Below are positions 39,368 to 49,927 of a stretch of 64,000 nt of DNA, piece by piece (the first letter of the stretch is position 1; the number at the start of each line of letters is the position of its first letter). Source of the stretch: Stenotrophomonas indicatrix (lineage in GTDB: Bacteria > Pseudomonadota > Gammaproteobacteria > Xanthomonadales > Xanthomonadaceae). The stretch covers positions 2,914,001 through 2,978,000 of the forward strand of contig NZ_PEJS01000001.1 of NCBI RefSeq assembly GCF_002750975.1, written 5' to 3'. Position numbers and translations under genes: made by a program. The notes beneath the pieces were generated by a model, which saw nothing but the letters and a program-made list of their open reading frames with translations, did no database searches and was not told the origin of the DNA.

Positions 39368-40098
39368 CCGGTAGCGGGCAGCGCCCTCACCCAACCGGCC
39401 ACCACCGCGGCGGCCGGTTCGGCACAGGCCTGCAGCAGCAGATGCGGCCCGTCCAGGGCCACGTGCCGCGCGTCCGGCAGCAGGGTCTGCAGCTCGGCTA
39501 CCCTCGGTGGCCACAGCAGCCGGTCATGACCCGCCTGCAGGCACAGCGTCGGCACCCCGATCTGCGGCAGCAATGCGCGTACGTCCACCCGCAGGGTCGC
39601 TGCGGCGCGCTGCCGCAACGTGGTCGCTGGAACCTGAGCCAACCCAGCGCGCAGCATCGACATGTGCTCGCCGGTGCGCCACCGCCCCAGCAGCAGGCGC
39701 GCCAGCATCGCCACGGGAGGCACCGGCCAGGCCGGTGACAGCAGTACCGCGCCGGCTGCCGGCAATGGCACGGGCCGGCGCGCAAAGGTCGCGGCCAGCA
39801 CCAGTCCGCGCAGCGCTGCGGGCTGGCGCGCGGCCAGCTCGACCGCCAACGGCCCCGAGAAGGACTCGGCAAGCAGGATGAAGGGGTGACGGGGCAGCTG
39901 CGGCCACAGCCATCTGGCAAGCGTGGCGTAATCCTGCCCGCCCTGCGCAGGCAGCGCGATCGCCTGCGTCGTCATCCCATGAGCCTGCAGTGCGGACAGC
40001 AACGGGGTCGACATGCTGCCGGTGCCATCCAGGCCTGGCAGCATCAGTACGTGCAGCGGCGCGGCCGACGCGGCATCACAGCCCTGTTTATTCCTCAC
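39364..40098 (-). CDS. Alpha/beta hydrolase
   Basis: This 244-residue alpha/beta-hydrolase-fold protein has a likely nucleophile Ser in LLAESFSGPLAVEL (a G/A-x-S-x-G elbow), Asp in QAGHDRLLWP, and His in LDGPHLLLQ. The oxyanion strand reads MLPGLDGTG. There is no signal peptide. Substrate is unknown. I choose GTG at 40098; the frame is open to 40194 but the extra N terminus is Arg/Gly-rich and not family-like. Its stop codon overlaps the converging Lys/Ala-rich gene by three to four bases. Confidence 0.83.
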   Translation of the reverse strand: MRNKQGCDAASAAPLHVLMLPGLDGTGSMSTPLLSALQAHGMTTQAIALPAQGGQDYATLARWLWPQLPRHPFILLAESFSGPLAVELAARQPAALRGLVLAATFARRPVPLPAAGAVLLSPAWPVPPVAMLARLLLGRWRTGEHMSMLRAGLAQVPATTLRQRAAATLRVDVRALLPQIGVPTLCLQAGHDRLLWPPRVAELQTLLPDARHVALDGPHLLLQACAEPAAAVVAGWVRALPATG

Positions 40099-40249
40099 GT
40101 CCCGTTCCCATGCCAGCTCCTTTGCTGGCAAGCATCGCCCGGATCGGCAGGCGAAGGAACCTCTTCCTGGCTCTCCCTCTGCTGTGCCGGCCAAGGTTGC
40201 GCGATACTGCCGGCTCCGCCGCAGGATGCGGCTACCAAGGAGAGCCTTG

Positions 40250-40789
40250 ATGCGAGGGACCTACGCACTGGCCATGATGGCCCTGATGCTGCCACTGACC
40301 ACCTTTGCCAGCGATGGCTGGATAAATGGCGACGGCAAGGCGGTGCCGCAGACCGATGCCATGAAATCCAGCGATGGCTTTGCGGCATCCCTGCTGGTCA
40401 CCTCCGACGCCGACTGGCGGGCCAAATGGGAAACTCCACCGGAGAGCACTCCCAGCTTTACCGAGGCCAGCGAAGTCCACCTGGGCGGAGAATTGTTCCT
40501 GCTGACATTCCTGTCCAACCCGCAACTGGATGAGAACCGCGTACCCAAGGTGCACTGCGATCTGCGCATGCTTCGCCCGGACGGCAGTACCAGTGTCGAC
40601 GAACGCGATGTTCCCTGCTTCACTGCCGCCCTGCCCGGCCCGCCAACCCTGCTGTACATGACCAGTGTGCAGCTGAAGTTCGTCGCCGAACCCGACGATC
40701 CGAAAGGCACGTGGACCGCGCAGGTGGTGGTCAGGGATCTGTTGCGGAATGTAAGCCTGCCCCTGCAGGCCCGCTTCGACGTCCGTTGA
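40250..40789 (+). CDS. Periplasmic protein of unknown function
   Basis: I do not recognise this 179-residue protein. It has a signal peptide (YALAMMALMLPLTTFASDGW) and a mature domain that looks like mostly beta structure (GGELFLLTFLSNPQ, KVHCDLRMLRPDGS, TWTAQVVVRDLLRNVSLPL). Two cysteines (KVHCDL, DVPCFTA) may form a disulfide. AAGGAG precedes the ATG. The small membrane protein gene follows after 14 bases with its own AGGAGG, so they are probably one operon. Confidence 0.8.
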   Translation: MRGTYALAMMALMLPLTTFASDGWINGDGKAVPQTDAMKSSDGFAASLLVTSDADWRAKWETPPESTPSFTEASEVHLGGELFLLTFLSNPQLDENRVPKVHCDLRMLRPDGSTSVDERDVPCFTAALPGPPTLLYMTSVQLKFVAEPDDPKGTWTAQVVVRDLLRNVSLPLQARFDVR

Positions 40790-40803
40790 CAGGAGGCCTG
40801 CAG

Positions 40804-41094
40804 ATGAAGATGCGACGACTGCTGAGCTGGACAGGCCTTGCGCTGTGCGTGGTCTACCTGCTGTTGACCGCGTGGCTGGTCCACGGCGCACAGACAGACG
40901 CCGACCCGAAGGGTACCTACATCCTGATGGCACTCCCCATCACCCTGCAGTCTGCCGCGCTTGATGCCATCGGCGCAGGCAGCCTGTTGTACGGCAAGCC
41001 CTGGTCGACCGCGTATGCGGTGCTGGTTCCGCCAACCCTGCTGTTGCTGTACGCGGCCGGTTGGTTGATCGAACGCTCGGCACGCGGGCGCTAG
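40804..41094 (+). CDS. Small inner-membrane protein
   Basis: This 96-residue protein has three hydrophobic segments (about 7-27, 41-60 and 68-87: LALCVVYLLLTAWLV, YAVLVPPTLLLLYAAGWLI) and a basic C terminus. No family is recognised. A good AGGAGG ribosome site supports it. It follows the unknown periplasmic protein at 14 bases and converges on the chemoreceptor. Confidence 0.75.
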   Translation: MKMRRLLSWTGLALCVVYLLLTAWLVHGAQTDADPKGTYILMALPITLQSAALDAIGAGSLLYGKPWSTAYAVLVPPTLLLLYAAGWLIERSARGR

Positions 41095-41178
41095 CGGCCC
41101 TCAACCGTTGCGTGCATCGACGCCCTGCATGCGGGTCATCGCATGCAGGGCGCCATCCAACATCGCGCTGCCGTTGGC

Positions 41179-43305
41179 CTACGCCGCGCGTGCAGGCACG
41201 ATGGGCATGCGCGCTCCCTGCTCCAGCTGGAACACCGACACCGACGTGGTCAGCGCATGCGCCTGCTCTTCCAGCGCGCGGCTGGCAGCGGTCGCCTCTT
41301 CCACCAGCGCAGCGTTCTGCTGGGTCACCTGGTCCATCTGCACCACCACCTGGTTGACCTGCTCGATGCCGGCCGCCTGTTCCTTGCTGGCGGCGGCGAT
41401 GTCGCTCATCAGCTGGGTGGTACGCGAGCTCGCCTGGGCCACGCGGGCAATGGCGGCTTCCGATTCCACGGTCACGGCCAGACCACTCTGCACCTTGGCA
41501 GCGGCGTCCTCGATCAACTCCTTGATCTCCTTGGCAGCGACACCGGCACGCTGTGCCAGCGTACGCACTTCGCTGGCCACCACCGCAAAGCCGCGGCCCT
41601 GTTCGCCGGCACGCGCCGCTTCCACTGCAGCGTTCAGCGCCAGGATGTTGGTCTGGAAGGCGATGCCATCGATCACCGTGGAGATTTCCGAAATGCGCGC
41701 CGAAGACTGGTCGATCTCGCCCATCACCGTGGCCATCTGCGCCATGGCCTGCTCGGTCTCGCGCACGGCAACGCCGGCCGCATGCGCTTCGCTGTCGGCC
41801 TGGCGTGCCAGCTCGGCGTTCTGGCGCACGGTCGAGGTCAGCTCTTCCATCGAGGCGGCAGCCTCTTCCAGGTTCGCGGCCTGTTGTTCGGTACGGCGCG
41901 ACAGATCGTTGTTGCCGGCCGCCAGTTCCTGTGCCGCGTTGTTGATGCTGTCGGCGGCCACCTGGATGCCACGCACGATTCCGGTCAGCTGCGTGGTGGT
42001 GGCATTGGCATCGTCACGCATGCGCGCGAACACGCCCTCGTACTCGCCCTCCATGCGCGCGGTGAGGTTGCCATGCGAGATGGCGCGCAGCACGTCGGAG
42101 ACATCGGCGATGCTGGCCTGCGAACTGGCCATCATGCCGTTGAGGTGGTTCACCATCGCCTGGAACTGGTACTGGAATGCCGCGGCGTCGCCACGCACGC
42201 TGAAATCGCCAGCGCGCGCGGCACGGGCCAGTTCATCGATCTGCGCGTTGATCGCCATCAGGCTCTGCTTCACCGCCGCCAGGGTACGGGTCAGCGTGCC
42301 CTTCTCACCCGGGTACTCGGGCAGATCACGGCTGAGGTCGCCGATGGCATAGCGCTGCATCACCTCGGCCATCAGCAGCTGCACCTGCACGTGTGATTCG
42401 ACCAAGTGGTTGGTGGCCTGCACCATGCGGCCGAAGTCGCCGGGGAACGCACTGGCGTCCATCCGGTAACGGATCGCACCGGCTTCATGCTGCTCGGCCA
42501 TCTGCAGCTGCGCGCCGATGGCGGCCTGCACGCTCTGGCGCACGCTGGCCATGGCCTCGCCGAGCTGGGTCAGCTCGTCCCGGCCACCCAGGCGGAATTC
42601 CTGGTCCAGTTCACCCTTGGACAGGCGCTCGGCCAGCTGCACTGCACGCGCCAGCGGGCCGGTCATGCTGCGACCGATCAGCACCGATGCGGCGATGCCT
42701 GCCAGCAGCGCCACGCCACCCAGCACCAGCAGCTGCAGCAGGCTGCGCTCGCCCAGGCGGATCGCCTCGGCAGCGGCCTCGCGGCTTTCCTTTTCTTCAT
42801 AGGCCACGCCATCGGCCAGTGCCTTGTTCCAGCCATTGGCCGCTTCCTGCACCGGGCCCAGGGTCAGCGCCACGGCGCCGGGGAAATCGCCCTGTTCCAT
42901 CAGTTCGCTGGTCTGCTTGTTGAGCGGACGGGCGAGCGCGCGCTTGGCGGCGATGGTCTCGCCGATCACCTTGCCTTCGGCATCGCCGGGCAGGGCCTGG
43001 TAGGCCGTCCAACTGGCCTCGTAGCGCTTGACCAGAGCGGCGATGCGCTGCTCGTCGTTGGCACGGTCTTCGCCCTGGCGGATCAGCATCTCGCGGCGCA
43101 CGACCATCATCTGGTTGTTGGCATCGAGCATCTCCGACAGCAGGCGCACCTTCGCTACGCCGACCTCGACCACCTGCTCCATCGCGCGCTTCTGCACCAT
43201 CGTGGCGGTGGCACCGGTAGCGACCACGGCGGCAACCAGCAACAACAACAGGCCAAAGCCAAGCCCAAGACGCCAGGCGACCCTGACGTTCCTCAAGTAG
43301 TTCAT
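41179..43305 (-). CDS. Methyl-accepting chemotaxis protein
   Basis: This 708-residue chemoreceptor has an N-terminal membrane helix (about 12-32), a periplasmic four-helix-bundle sensor (about 35-185), a second membrane helix (about 190-210) and a HAMP domain. An unusually long linker (about 265-455) has further HAMP-like units, each ending in GDLSRDL-, GDFSVRG- or GNLTARM-type loops. The signalling tip is well conserved ([20 protein letters not shown]). There is no C-terminal NWETF-type tether. Ligand unknown; no che genes are nearby. Confidence 0.94.
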   Translation of the reverse strand: MNYLRNVRVAWRLGLGFGLLLLLVAAVVATGATATMVQKRAMEQVVEVGVAKVRLLSEMLDANNQMMVVRREMLIRQGEDRANDEQRIAALVKRYEASWTAYQALPGDAEGKVIGETIAAKRALARPLNKQTSELMEQGDFPGAVALTLGPVQEAANGWNKALADGVAYEEKESREAAAEAIRLGERSLLQLLVLGGVALLAGIAASVLIGRSMTGPLARAVQLAERLSKGELDQEFRLGGRDELTQLGEAMASVRQSVQAAIGAQLQMAEQHEAGAIRYRMDASAFPGDFGRMVQATNHLVESHVQVQLLMAEVMQRYAIGDLSRDLPEYPGEKGTLTRTLAAVKQSLMAINAQIDELARAARAGDFSVRGDAAAFQYQFQAMVNHLNGMMASSQASIADVSDVLRAISHGNLTARMEGEYEGVFARMRDDANATTTQLTGIVRGIQVAADSINNAAQELAAGNNDLSRRTEQQAANLEEAAASMEELTSTVRQNAELARQADSEAHAAGVAVRETEQAMAQMATVMGEIDQSSARISEISTVIDGIAFQTNILALNAAVEAARAGEQGRGFAVVASEVRTLAQRAGVAAKEIKELIEDAAAKVQSGLAVTVESEAAIARVAQASSRTTQLMSDIAAASKEQAAGIEQVNQVVVQMDQVTQQNAALVEEATAASRALEEQAHALTTSVSVFQLEQGARMPIVPARAA

Positions 43306-43545
43306 GGGGTGAATCCAAAACGGGGGGGATGCGCCCATATCGGCCCGCCAGCCGGGAATCTTGATCGCCTCCCGCTCGACTGCGTCGGAAGCCGTTCACC
43401 TTGGTGAGACCCGGCCTCCCGCTTCTGCCGCGGGAGGATGGCCCGGCGGCGCGGCCCCACTGCTCATGCTGGCATCAGTTTTCTTTCACGGCGGCTGCGC
43501 AGCGTCTACGGGCAGGGTGGAGGCGTGATCTGCCTGGAGATGCCC

Positions 43546-44505
43546 ATGCCCGTATGCCGCCCCGCCCTGCTCGCCCTGTCGCTGCTGATGTCGCCTGCCT
43601 TTGCGCAGACGCCCCCGCCCGCCGGCCTACCAGCACCCATCGCCGAAAAGGCCGGCCCGGATACAGCGGCGCACTCGCCCCTGCACGCCCAGGTACTTCT
43701 GGACCGCGCCAATTTCTCTCCGGGCGAAATCGATGGCGAAGTGGGCAGCAATCAACGCCGCGCGGTGTCCGGCTTCCAGGCAGCGCACGGGCTGACGGTC
43801 AGCGGCGAACTGGACGACGCCACCTGGAAGGCCCTGCAGGCCGACTCGGTCGGCCCCCTTGCCAGCTACACGCTGACCGTAGAGGACGTGGCCGGTCCGT
43901 TCGTTGCGGTTCCCAAAAAGCCCGCCGACCAGGCCAAGCTGAAGGCACTGGGCTTCAGCAGCGTGGAGGAATCGCTGGGCGAGCGCTTCCATGCCGCACC
44001 GGAGCTGCTGAAGGCGCTCAATCCCGGTGTGGATCTGAGCAAGGCCGGCAGCCGCATCCAAGTGCCCAACATTGCGCCCGCTGCATTGCCCAAGGCCGCC
44101 AAACTGGTGGTCGACAAATCCGACTCCATCCTGCAACTGCTGGACGCGCAGGGCAAGGTGATCGCGCAGGTACCGGTGTCGTCGGGCAGCGAGCACGACC
44201 CGCTGCCGATCGGTGAGTGGAAGATCCTCGGCGTCTACCCGGATCCGCCATTCCACTACAACCCGAAGCTGTTCTGGGATGCCAGGAAGGGCGATCGCAA
44301 GGCCACGATTCCGCCCGGCCCGAACAATCCGGTCGGCCGGGTCTGGATCGACCTGTCCAAACCCCATTACGGCCTGCACGGTACGCCGGTGCCCGGCCAT
44401 GTCGGCAAGACCGAATCGCACGGCTGCGTGCGCATGACCAACTGGGATGTGCTGCGCGTGGCTGCAGCCGTGGATACGTCGGTACCGGTCGTCATGCAGG
44501 AGTGA
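43546..44505 (+). CDS. L,D-transpeptidase (YkuD) with peptidoglycan-binding domain
   Basis: The 319-residue exported enzyme has a signal peptide (LLALSLLMSPAFA), a peptidoglycan-binding-1 domain (about 45-95: LLDRANFSPGEIDGEVGSNQ), a LysM-like stretch (ESLGERFHAAPELLKALNPG) and a YkuD catalytic domain with HGTPVPGHVG and SHGCVRM (nucleophile Cys294, His292). It would make 3-3 cross-links or attach proteins to peptidoglycan. ATG 43546 has GGAG six bases upstream; ATG 43540 and GTG 43525 are alternatives. An M23 peptidase gene follows after four bases. Confidence 0.92.
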   Translation: MPVCRPALLALSLLMSPAFAQTPPPAGLPAPIAEKAGPDTAAHSPLHAQVLLDRANFSPGEIDGEVGSNQRRAVSGFQAAHGLTVSGELDDATWKALQADSVGPLASYTLTVEDVAGPFVAVPKKPADQAKLKALGFSSVEESLGERFHAAPELLKALNPGVDLSKAGSRIQVPNIAPAALPKAAKLVVDKSDSILQLLDAQGKVIAQVPVSSGSEHDPLPIGEWKILGVYPDPPFHYNPKLFWDARKGDRKATIPPGPNNPVGRVWIDLSKPHYGLHGTPVPGHVGKTESHGCVRMTNWDVLRVAAAVDTSVPVVMQE

Positions 44506-44509
44506 GCCG

Positions 44510-45166
44510 ATGCGACTAGCGCAACTGATCGTACTGGGGCTGGTGATGGGCGTGGCAGCCGGATGGTGGCTGCAGCGTGATGGCGCGCCGTCCGATGACA
44601 CGGGTGCCCGCCCCCTTGCAGTGGCGCAGACCTCCGCTGCGGCCGACAGCGCCCGGGCCGTACCCGTGGAGCAGGCGACAACGGCAATCGCTGCGCCCGC
44701 CCCAGCAGCAACGGGCGACACACCCTCCGGCCTGCTGCTGCCGGTACAGGGCATCACGCCCTCGCAACTGCAGGACACCTTCACCGACGCACGCAGCGAA
44801 GGCCGCGTGCACGATGCGATCGACATCATGGCTGCTGCCGGCACACCGGTACTGGCGGTGGCCGATGGCCACGTCGAGAAGCTGTTCGACAGTGAGCGCG
44901 GCGGCCTGACCGTCTACCAGTTCGAACCCAGCGGTCGCTGGTGCTACTACTACGCACACCTGCAGCGCTACGCCGACGGCCTGGCCGAGAAGCAGACCAT
45001 CAAGCGCGGCGACGTGATCGGTTACGTCGGCAGCACCGGCAACGCCAACCCCGAAGCGCCGCACCTGCATTTCGAAGTGCACGTGCTGGGCCCGGAGAAG
45101 CAATGGTGGAAGGGCGAGTCGATCAATCCCTATCCATTGCTGAAAAAAGGGGACGGAGGGGATTAA
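44510..45166 (+). CDS. M23-family peptidoglycan endopeptidase
   Basis: This 218-residue protein has an uncleaved-looking N-terminal membrane anchor (LAQLIVLGLVMGVAAGWW), a roughly 60-residue Ala/Thr/Pro-rich linker, and a LytM domain. Zinc ligands are in HDAID (HxxxD) and HLHFEVH (HxH), with the additional active-site His in YYYAHLQRY. It probably cuts peptide cross-links. AGGAG overlaps the end of the L,D-transpeptidase gene, with four bases between stop and start, so the two enzymes are co-expressed and may act together in wall remodelling. Confidence 0.93.
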   Translation: MRLAQLIVLGLVMGVAAGWWLQRDGAPSDDTGARPLAVAQTSAAADSARAVPVEQATTAIAAPAPAATGDTPSGLLLPVQGITPSQLQDTFTDARSEGRVHDAIDIMAAAGTPVLAVADGHVEKLFDSERGGLTVYQFEPSGRWCYYYAHLQRYADGLAEKQTIKRGDVIGYVGSTGNANPEAPHLHFEVHVLGPEKQWWKGESINPYPLLKKGDGGD

Positions 45167-45196
45167 GTCGCAACCCGCACGGTCTGGTCGTGGCGC

Positions 45197-45853
45197 CTAG
45201 GCAGCGCGTGGACGCTGCCTGCGCAGCGCGATGGTGAAGATCACCAGTGCGATGCCTGGAACCAGCAGCAGCAGCGCTGCCAGTTTCCAGAAGAAGAACG
45301 GCCACAACCAGAGGTAGTCCAGGTCGGTCAGTTTCAGAAGATCCAACGGCGGCTGCACTTCGATCGTTGCCGGCCTGCCGGCCAGCGCCGGCTCCACTTC
45401 CAGCACGGTCACCCGCAGCCAGGAGCGGCCACGGGGCAATGCATCACCGCGGCCATAGCCGAAGTACGCGGCGGTAAAAACAGCCGTTTCAACGGTTTCC
45501 AGCCTGCGCACAACATCCGTCCCGGCTGGGCCAGAACGCACGCCCGCACGGAAGTCCGCATGCTCGTTGGGGGTGTCGACACGCATCAGCACGTCGGGGT
45601 CGAGGGCTGGGTCGGCGGCGTTGGGCGGGTAACGCAGCCGCAACCGCAGACGATCATCAATGAAGCGGTAGACCGTGATCTCCGCGCTAGCACCGGGGCT
45701 CAGCACCAGCGGCAGGGTCTGCGTGCGTGACGCCAGGTGGTTGGCCACGGCGCCCACCGCCAGCACCACACAGGCGACTGCCCACAGGCCCCAGAACACC
45801 CACAGGGTGATCCGCAGCACCCGCGTCCCTTTCGCGCTGACATCGCCGGTCAT
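45197..45853 (-). CDS. Two-helix membrane protein of unknown function
   Basis: The 218-residue protein has a membrane helix at each end (about 17-38 and 188-210, LAALLLLVPGIALVIFTIAL) with a 150-residue periplasmic domain between. That domain is mainly beta-like with many acidic residues (RVDTPNEHADFRAG, RGRSWLRVTVLEVEP). I do not recognise a family. GGAAG-type ribosome site precedes ATG 45853. It converges on the M23 peptidase gene and follows purA. Confidence 0.75.
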   Translation of the reverse strand: MTGDVSAKGTRVLRITLWVFWGLWAVACVVLAVGAVANHLASRTQTLPLVLSPGASAEITVYRFIDDRLRLRLRYPPNAADPALDPDVLMRVDTPNEHADFRAGVRSGPAGTDVVRRLETVETAVFTAAYFGYGRGDALPRGRSWLRVTVLEVEPALAGRPATIEVQPPLDLLKLTDLDYLWLWPFFFWKLAALLLLVPGIALVIFTIALRRQRPRAA

Positions 45854-45891
45854 CGATCCGCTTCCCTGCTGGCATTGCGTACACACTAACG

Positions 45892-45916
45892 AAAAAGCCC
45901 CGCTTTCGCGGGGCTT
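45892..45916 (-). terminator. Intrinsic terminator of purA
   Basis: AAGCCCCGC (45895-45903) pairs with GCGGGGCTT (45908-45916) across TTTC. On the minus strand, downstream of purA, the stem is followed by TTTTTC. An inverted SMAG element (45931-45953) lies between it and the purA stop. Confidence 0.85.
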
Positions 45917-45930
45917 CTTCTTTCAGCGAC

Positions 45931-45953
45931 GCCGGGCATGGCCCGGCGCTACC
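45931..45953 (-). repeat. SMAG/REP element
   Basis: Inverted copy of the GTAGCGCCGGGC palindrome, between the purA stop and its terminator; it is probably transcribed in the purA 3' UTR. Confidence 0.85.
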
Positions 45954-45997
45954 GGTGCGGCAGCATTGCCAGGCACAGCCTGGCATCGCCGCATCAC

Positions 45998-47711
<1,714 letters not shown>

Positions 47712-47778
47712 GGGGGAACTCCGGAAAAGCACGAGGCCCGGCGTATGGCCGGGCCCCGTGAGGTACTGCCGTGCGGAC

Positions 47779-48642
47779 TCAGCGATCGTTCTTGAGGTAC
47801 TGCAGGAACGGGTCGTTCTTGTCCAGCACGATCACGCCGTTGCCGTCGGTCATCGAGCCGCGGTAGGCCTCGAGGCTGCGGTAGAACGCGTAGAACGACG
47901 GGTCAGCCGAACCGGCCTTGCCGTAGATGCGCGCGGCCTCGGCATCGCCTTCACCACGCAGGCGCTGGGCATCGCGTTCGGCTTCTGCGATCAGCACGGT
48001 GCTGTCACGGTCAGCCTGGGCGCGGATGGTCAGCGACTGCTCCTCGCCCTCGGCGCGCAGCTTGGCGGCTTCCTGCTTGCGCTGGGCGCGCATGCGCTCG
48101 TACACGTCATTGATCACCTGGCTGTCGGTGGGCAGGTCCACCTGCTTGATGCGCAGGTCGATCATCTGCATGCCCAGCCCGGCAACGGCTTCGTTGATGC
48201 CCTTCAGCTGCTCGGCGATCAGCTCGCTGCGGTCGCCGGAGACCAGCTGCTGCAGGGTGCGCGAGTTGATCTGGTTGCGCAGCGAGTCGGTGATGATCGG
48301 TGCCAGGCGGGCGTTGGCGATACGCGGATCGCCACCGGTGGCACGGAAGTAATCACCCACGTTGGAGATGTAACCGATGGCGAAGAAGTCGACGCTGACG
48401 TCCTTCTGCTCGGCCGTGAAGTAACGGGCCGGCGCGGTGTCCAGCACCTGGAAGCGGCGGTCGAACACCCGCACCGTTTCCACCACCGGCAGCTTGAAGT
48501 GCAGGCCCGGCTTGATGTCCGAACGCACCACCTTGCCCAGGTTCAGGACCATGGCGGTCTGGTCCTCACGAACCACGTACACCGAGCCGAGCAGGCCCAG
48601 CAGCACCGCTACGACAACGGCGATCCAGATTGAATTTCTCAT
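47779..48642 (-). CDS. hflC: HflC, FtsH protease modulator
   Basis: HflC forms with HflK a large periplasm-facing complex around the FtsH protease. The 287-residue protein has one N-terminal membrane helix (about 5-24) and a SPFH/band-7 domain (VVREDQTAMVLNLGKVV, TAEQKDVSVDFFAIGY) followed by a coiled coil (about 180-240, RAQRKQEAAKLRAEGEEQ). Its ATG overlaps the hflK stop as ATGA. Length and motifs are normal. Confidence 0.97.
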   Translation of the reverse strand: MRNSIWIAVVVAVLLGLLGSVYVVREDQTAMVLNLGKVVRSDIKPGLHFKLPVVETVRVFDRRFQVLDTAPARYFTAEQKDVSVDFFAIGYISNVGDYFRATGGDPRIANARLAPIITDSLRNQINSRTLQQLVSGDRSELIAEQLKGINEAVAGLGMQMIDLRIKQVDLPTDSQVINDVYERMRAQRKQEAAKLRAEGEEQSLTIRAQADRDSTVLIAEAERDAQRLRGEGDAEAARIYGKAGSADPSFYAFYRSLEAYRGSMTDGNGVIVLDKNDPFLQYLKNDR

Positions 48643-49775
48643 CGGCTGCCCTCCTCACGGCCGCTCGAACGCCCGGTCGGGCGGCCCACCGGCCGGCCCG
48701 GATCACGGGAAGCTTCCACTGCGGTGGTACCCGGCAGCGACGGCATCACCACATCGGGGTTCGGCACCGGCGCCGGTGCCGAGGTGCTGGCACGGGTATC
48801 ACCGGTCATCGGCACGTAGATCAGCTGGCGGCCATCGCCACCAATGACCTTGCGGTTCTCGCTCAGCACCTGCTGCACCGTTTCCAGCCACAGGCGCTTG
48901 CGGGTGACTTCCGGTGCGTCCTTGTACTGGGCCTGCAGCAGGCTGAAGCGCTGACCATCACCCTCGGCCTTGGACACCACGGCCTGCTTGTAGCCCTCGG
49001 CGGTGGTACGGGCACGCGAGGCCTGGCCACGCGCTTCAGGCACGACCTTGGCCGCATAGGCCTGGGCTTCGTTGATCAGGCGCTCCTTGACCTGCTGGGC
49101 ACCGTTGACCTCGTCGAAGGCCGGCTTGACCTCCTCCGGCGGACGGGCGTCCTGCAGGGTCAGGCCGGTCACGGTCAGACCGGTCTTGAAGGCACGCAGC
49201 AATGTCTGCAGGCGCTCTTCGGCGGCCACGGCCAGCGGGCCACGGTTGTTCAATACGGCGTTGAGGTCGGCGCGACCGACTTCCTCGCGCACCGCGCTCT
49301 GCGCCGACTGTTCCAGCACCTGGTTGGCATCAACGGTGCCGAACAGGTACTGCTGCGGGTCATCGATGCGGTACTGGACGTTCAACGAGACATTGACGAT
49401 GTTCTCATCGCGGGTCAGCACCGGCACCTGGATCGAGAAGGTCTTGATCTCGGTGGCGTTGACCTTGGTGACCGATTCGATCGGCCAGGGCAACTTGAAG
49501 TTCGGGCCAGGGGTCAGGACGCGCGAGAACTGGCCGAAGCGCAGCACCACGCCACGCTGCTGTTCGCCGATCAGCTGGAAGCTGGAGAACAGCACCAGCA
49601 GGACCACTGCCGCCACCACCCAACGCAGGATGCCGCCGTCGAACAGATCCTTCAGCGGTCCGGGCAATCCGCCCCAGCCGCCACCATTGCCACCGCCGCG
49701 CGACCCGAACGGCCCGCGTCGATTGTCCTCGGGGCCTTGTCCGCCCTTGTTGCCGCCGGGTGTATTCCAGGCCAT
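48639..49775 (-). CDS. hflK: HflK, FtsH protease modulator
   Basis: HflK is the partner of HflC. The 378-residue protein has the typical Gly-rich cytoplasmic N terminus (GGNKGGQGPEDNRRGPFGSR), one membrane helix (about 52-72), and a band-7 domain (GEQQRGVVLRFGQFSRV). The C terminus is Pro/Arg-rich. TGGAG precedes ATG 49775; upstream codons are not conserved-looking. hflX, which precedes hflK in E. coli, is absent: the next gene upstream is a divergent oxidoreductase. Confidence 0.97.
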   Translation of the reverse strand: MAWNTPGGNKGGQGPEDNRRGPFGSRGGGNGGGWGGLPGPLKDLFDGGILRWVVAAVVLLVLFSSFQLIGEQQRGVVLRFGQFSRVLTPGPNFKLPWPIESVTKVNATEIKTFSIQVPVLTRDENIVNVSLNVQYRIDDPQQYLFGTVDANQVLEQSAQSAVREEVGRADLNAVLNNRGPLAVAAEERLQTLLRAFKTGLTVTGLTLQDARPPEEVKPAFDEVNGAQQVKERLINEAQAYAAKVVPEARGQASRARTTAEGYKQAVVSKAEGDGQRFSLLQAQYKDAPEVTRKRLWLETVQQVLSENRKVIGGDGRQLIYVPMTGDTRASTSAPAPVPNPDVVMPSLPGTTAVEASRDPGRPVGRPTGRSSGREEGSR

Positions 49776-49927
49776 GCACGCTCCATCAAGATGTGGGCTG
49801 CGACGCGGGCCCTTCCCGCAACGCCAGCCGTTAACCACTACCGATCATACAAGATGGGGCGGACCGGCAGGATTGAAAGGGGCCTGAGCGGGTAAGGTGG
49901 CGTTTTCCTCGAAGTCAGGCAGCGCCG

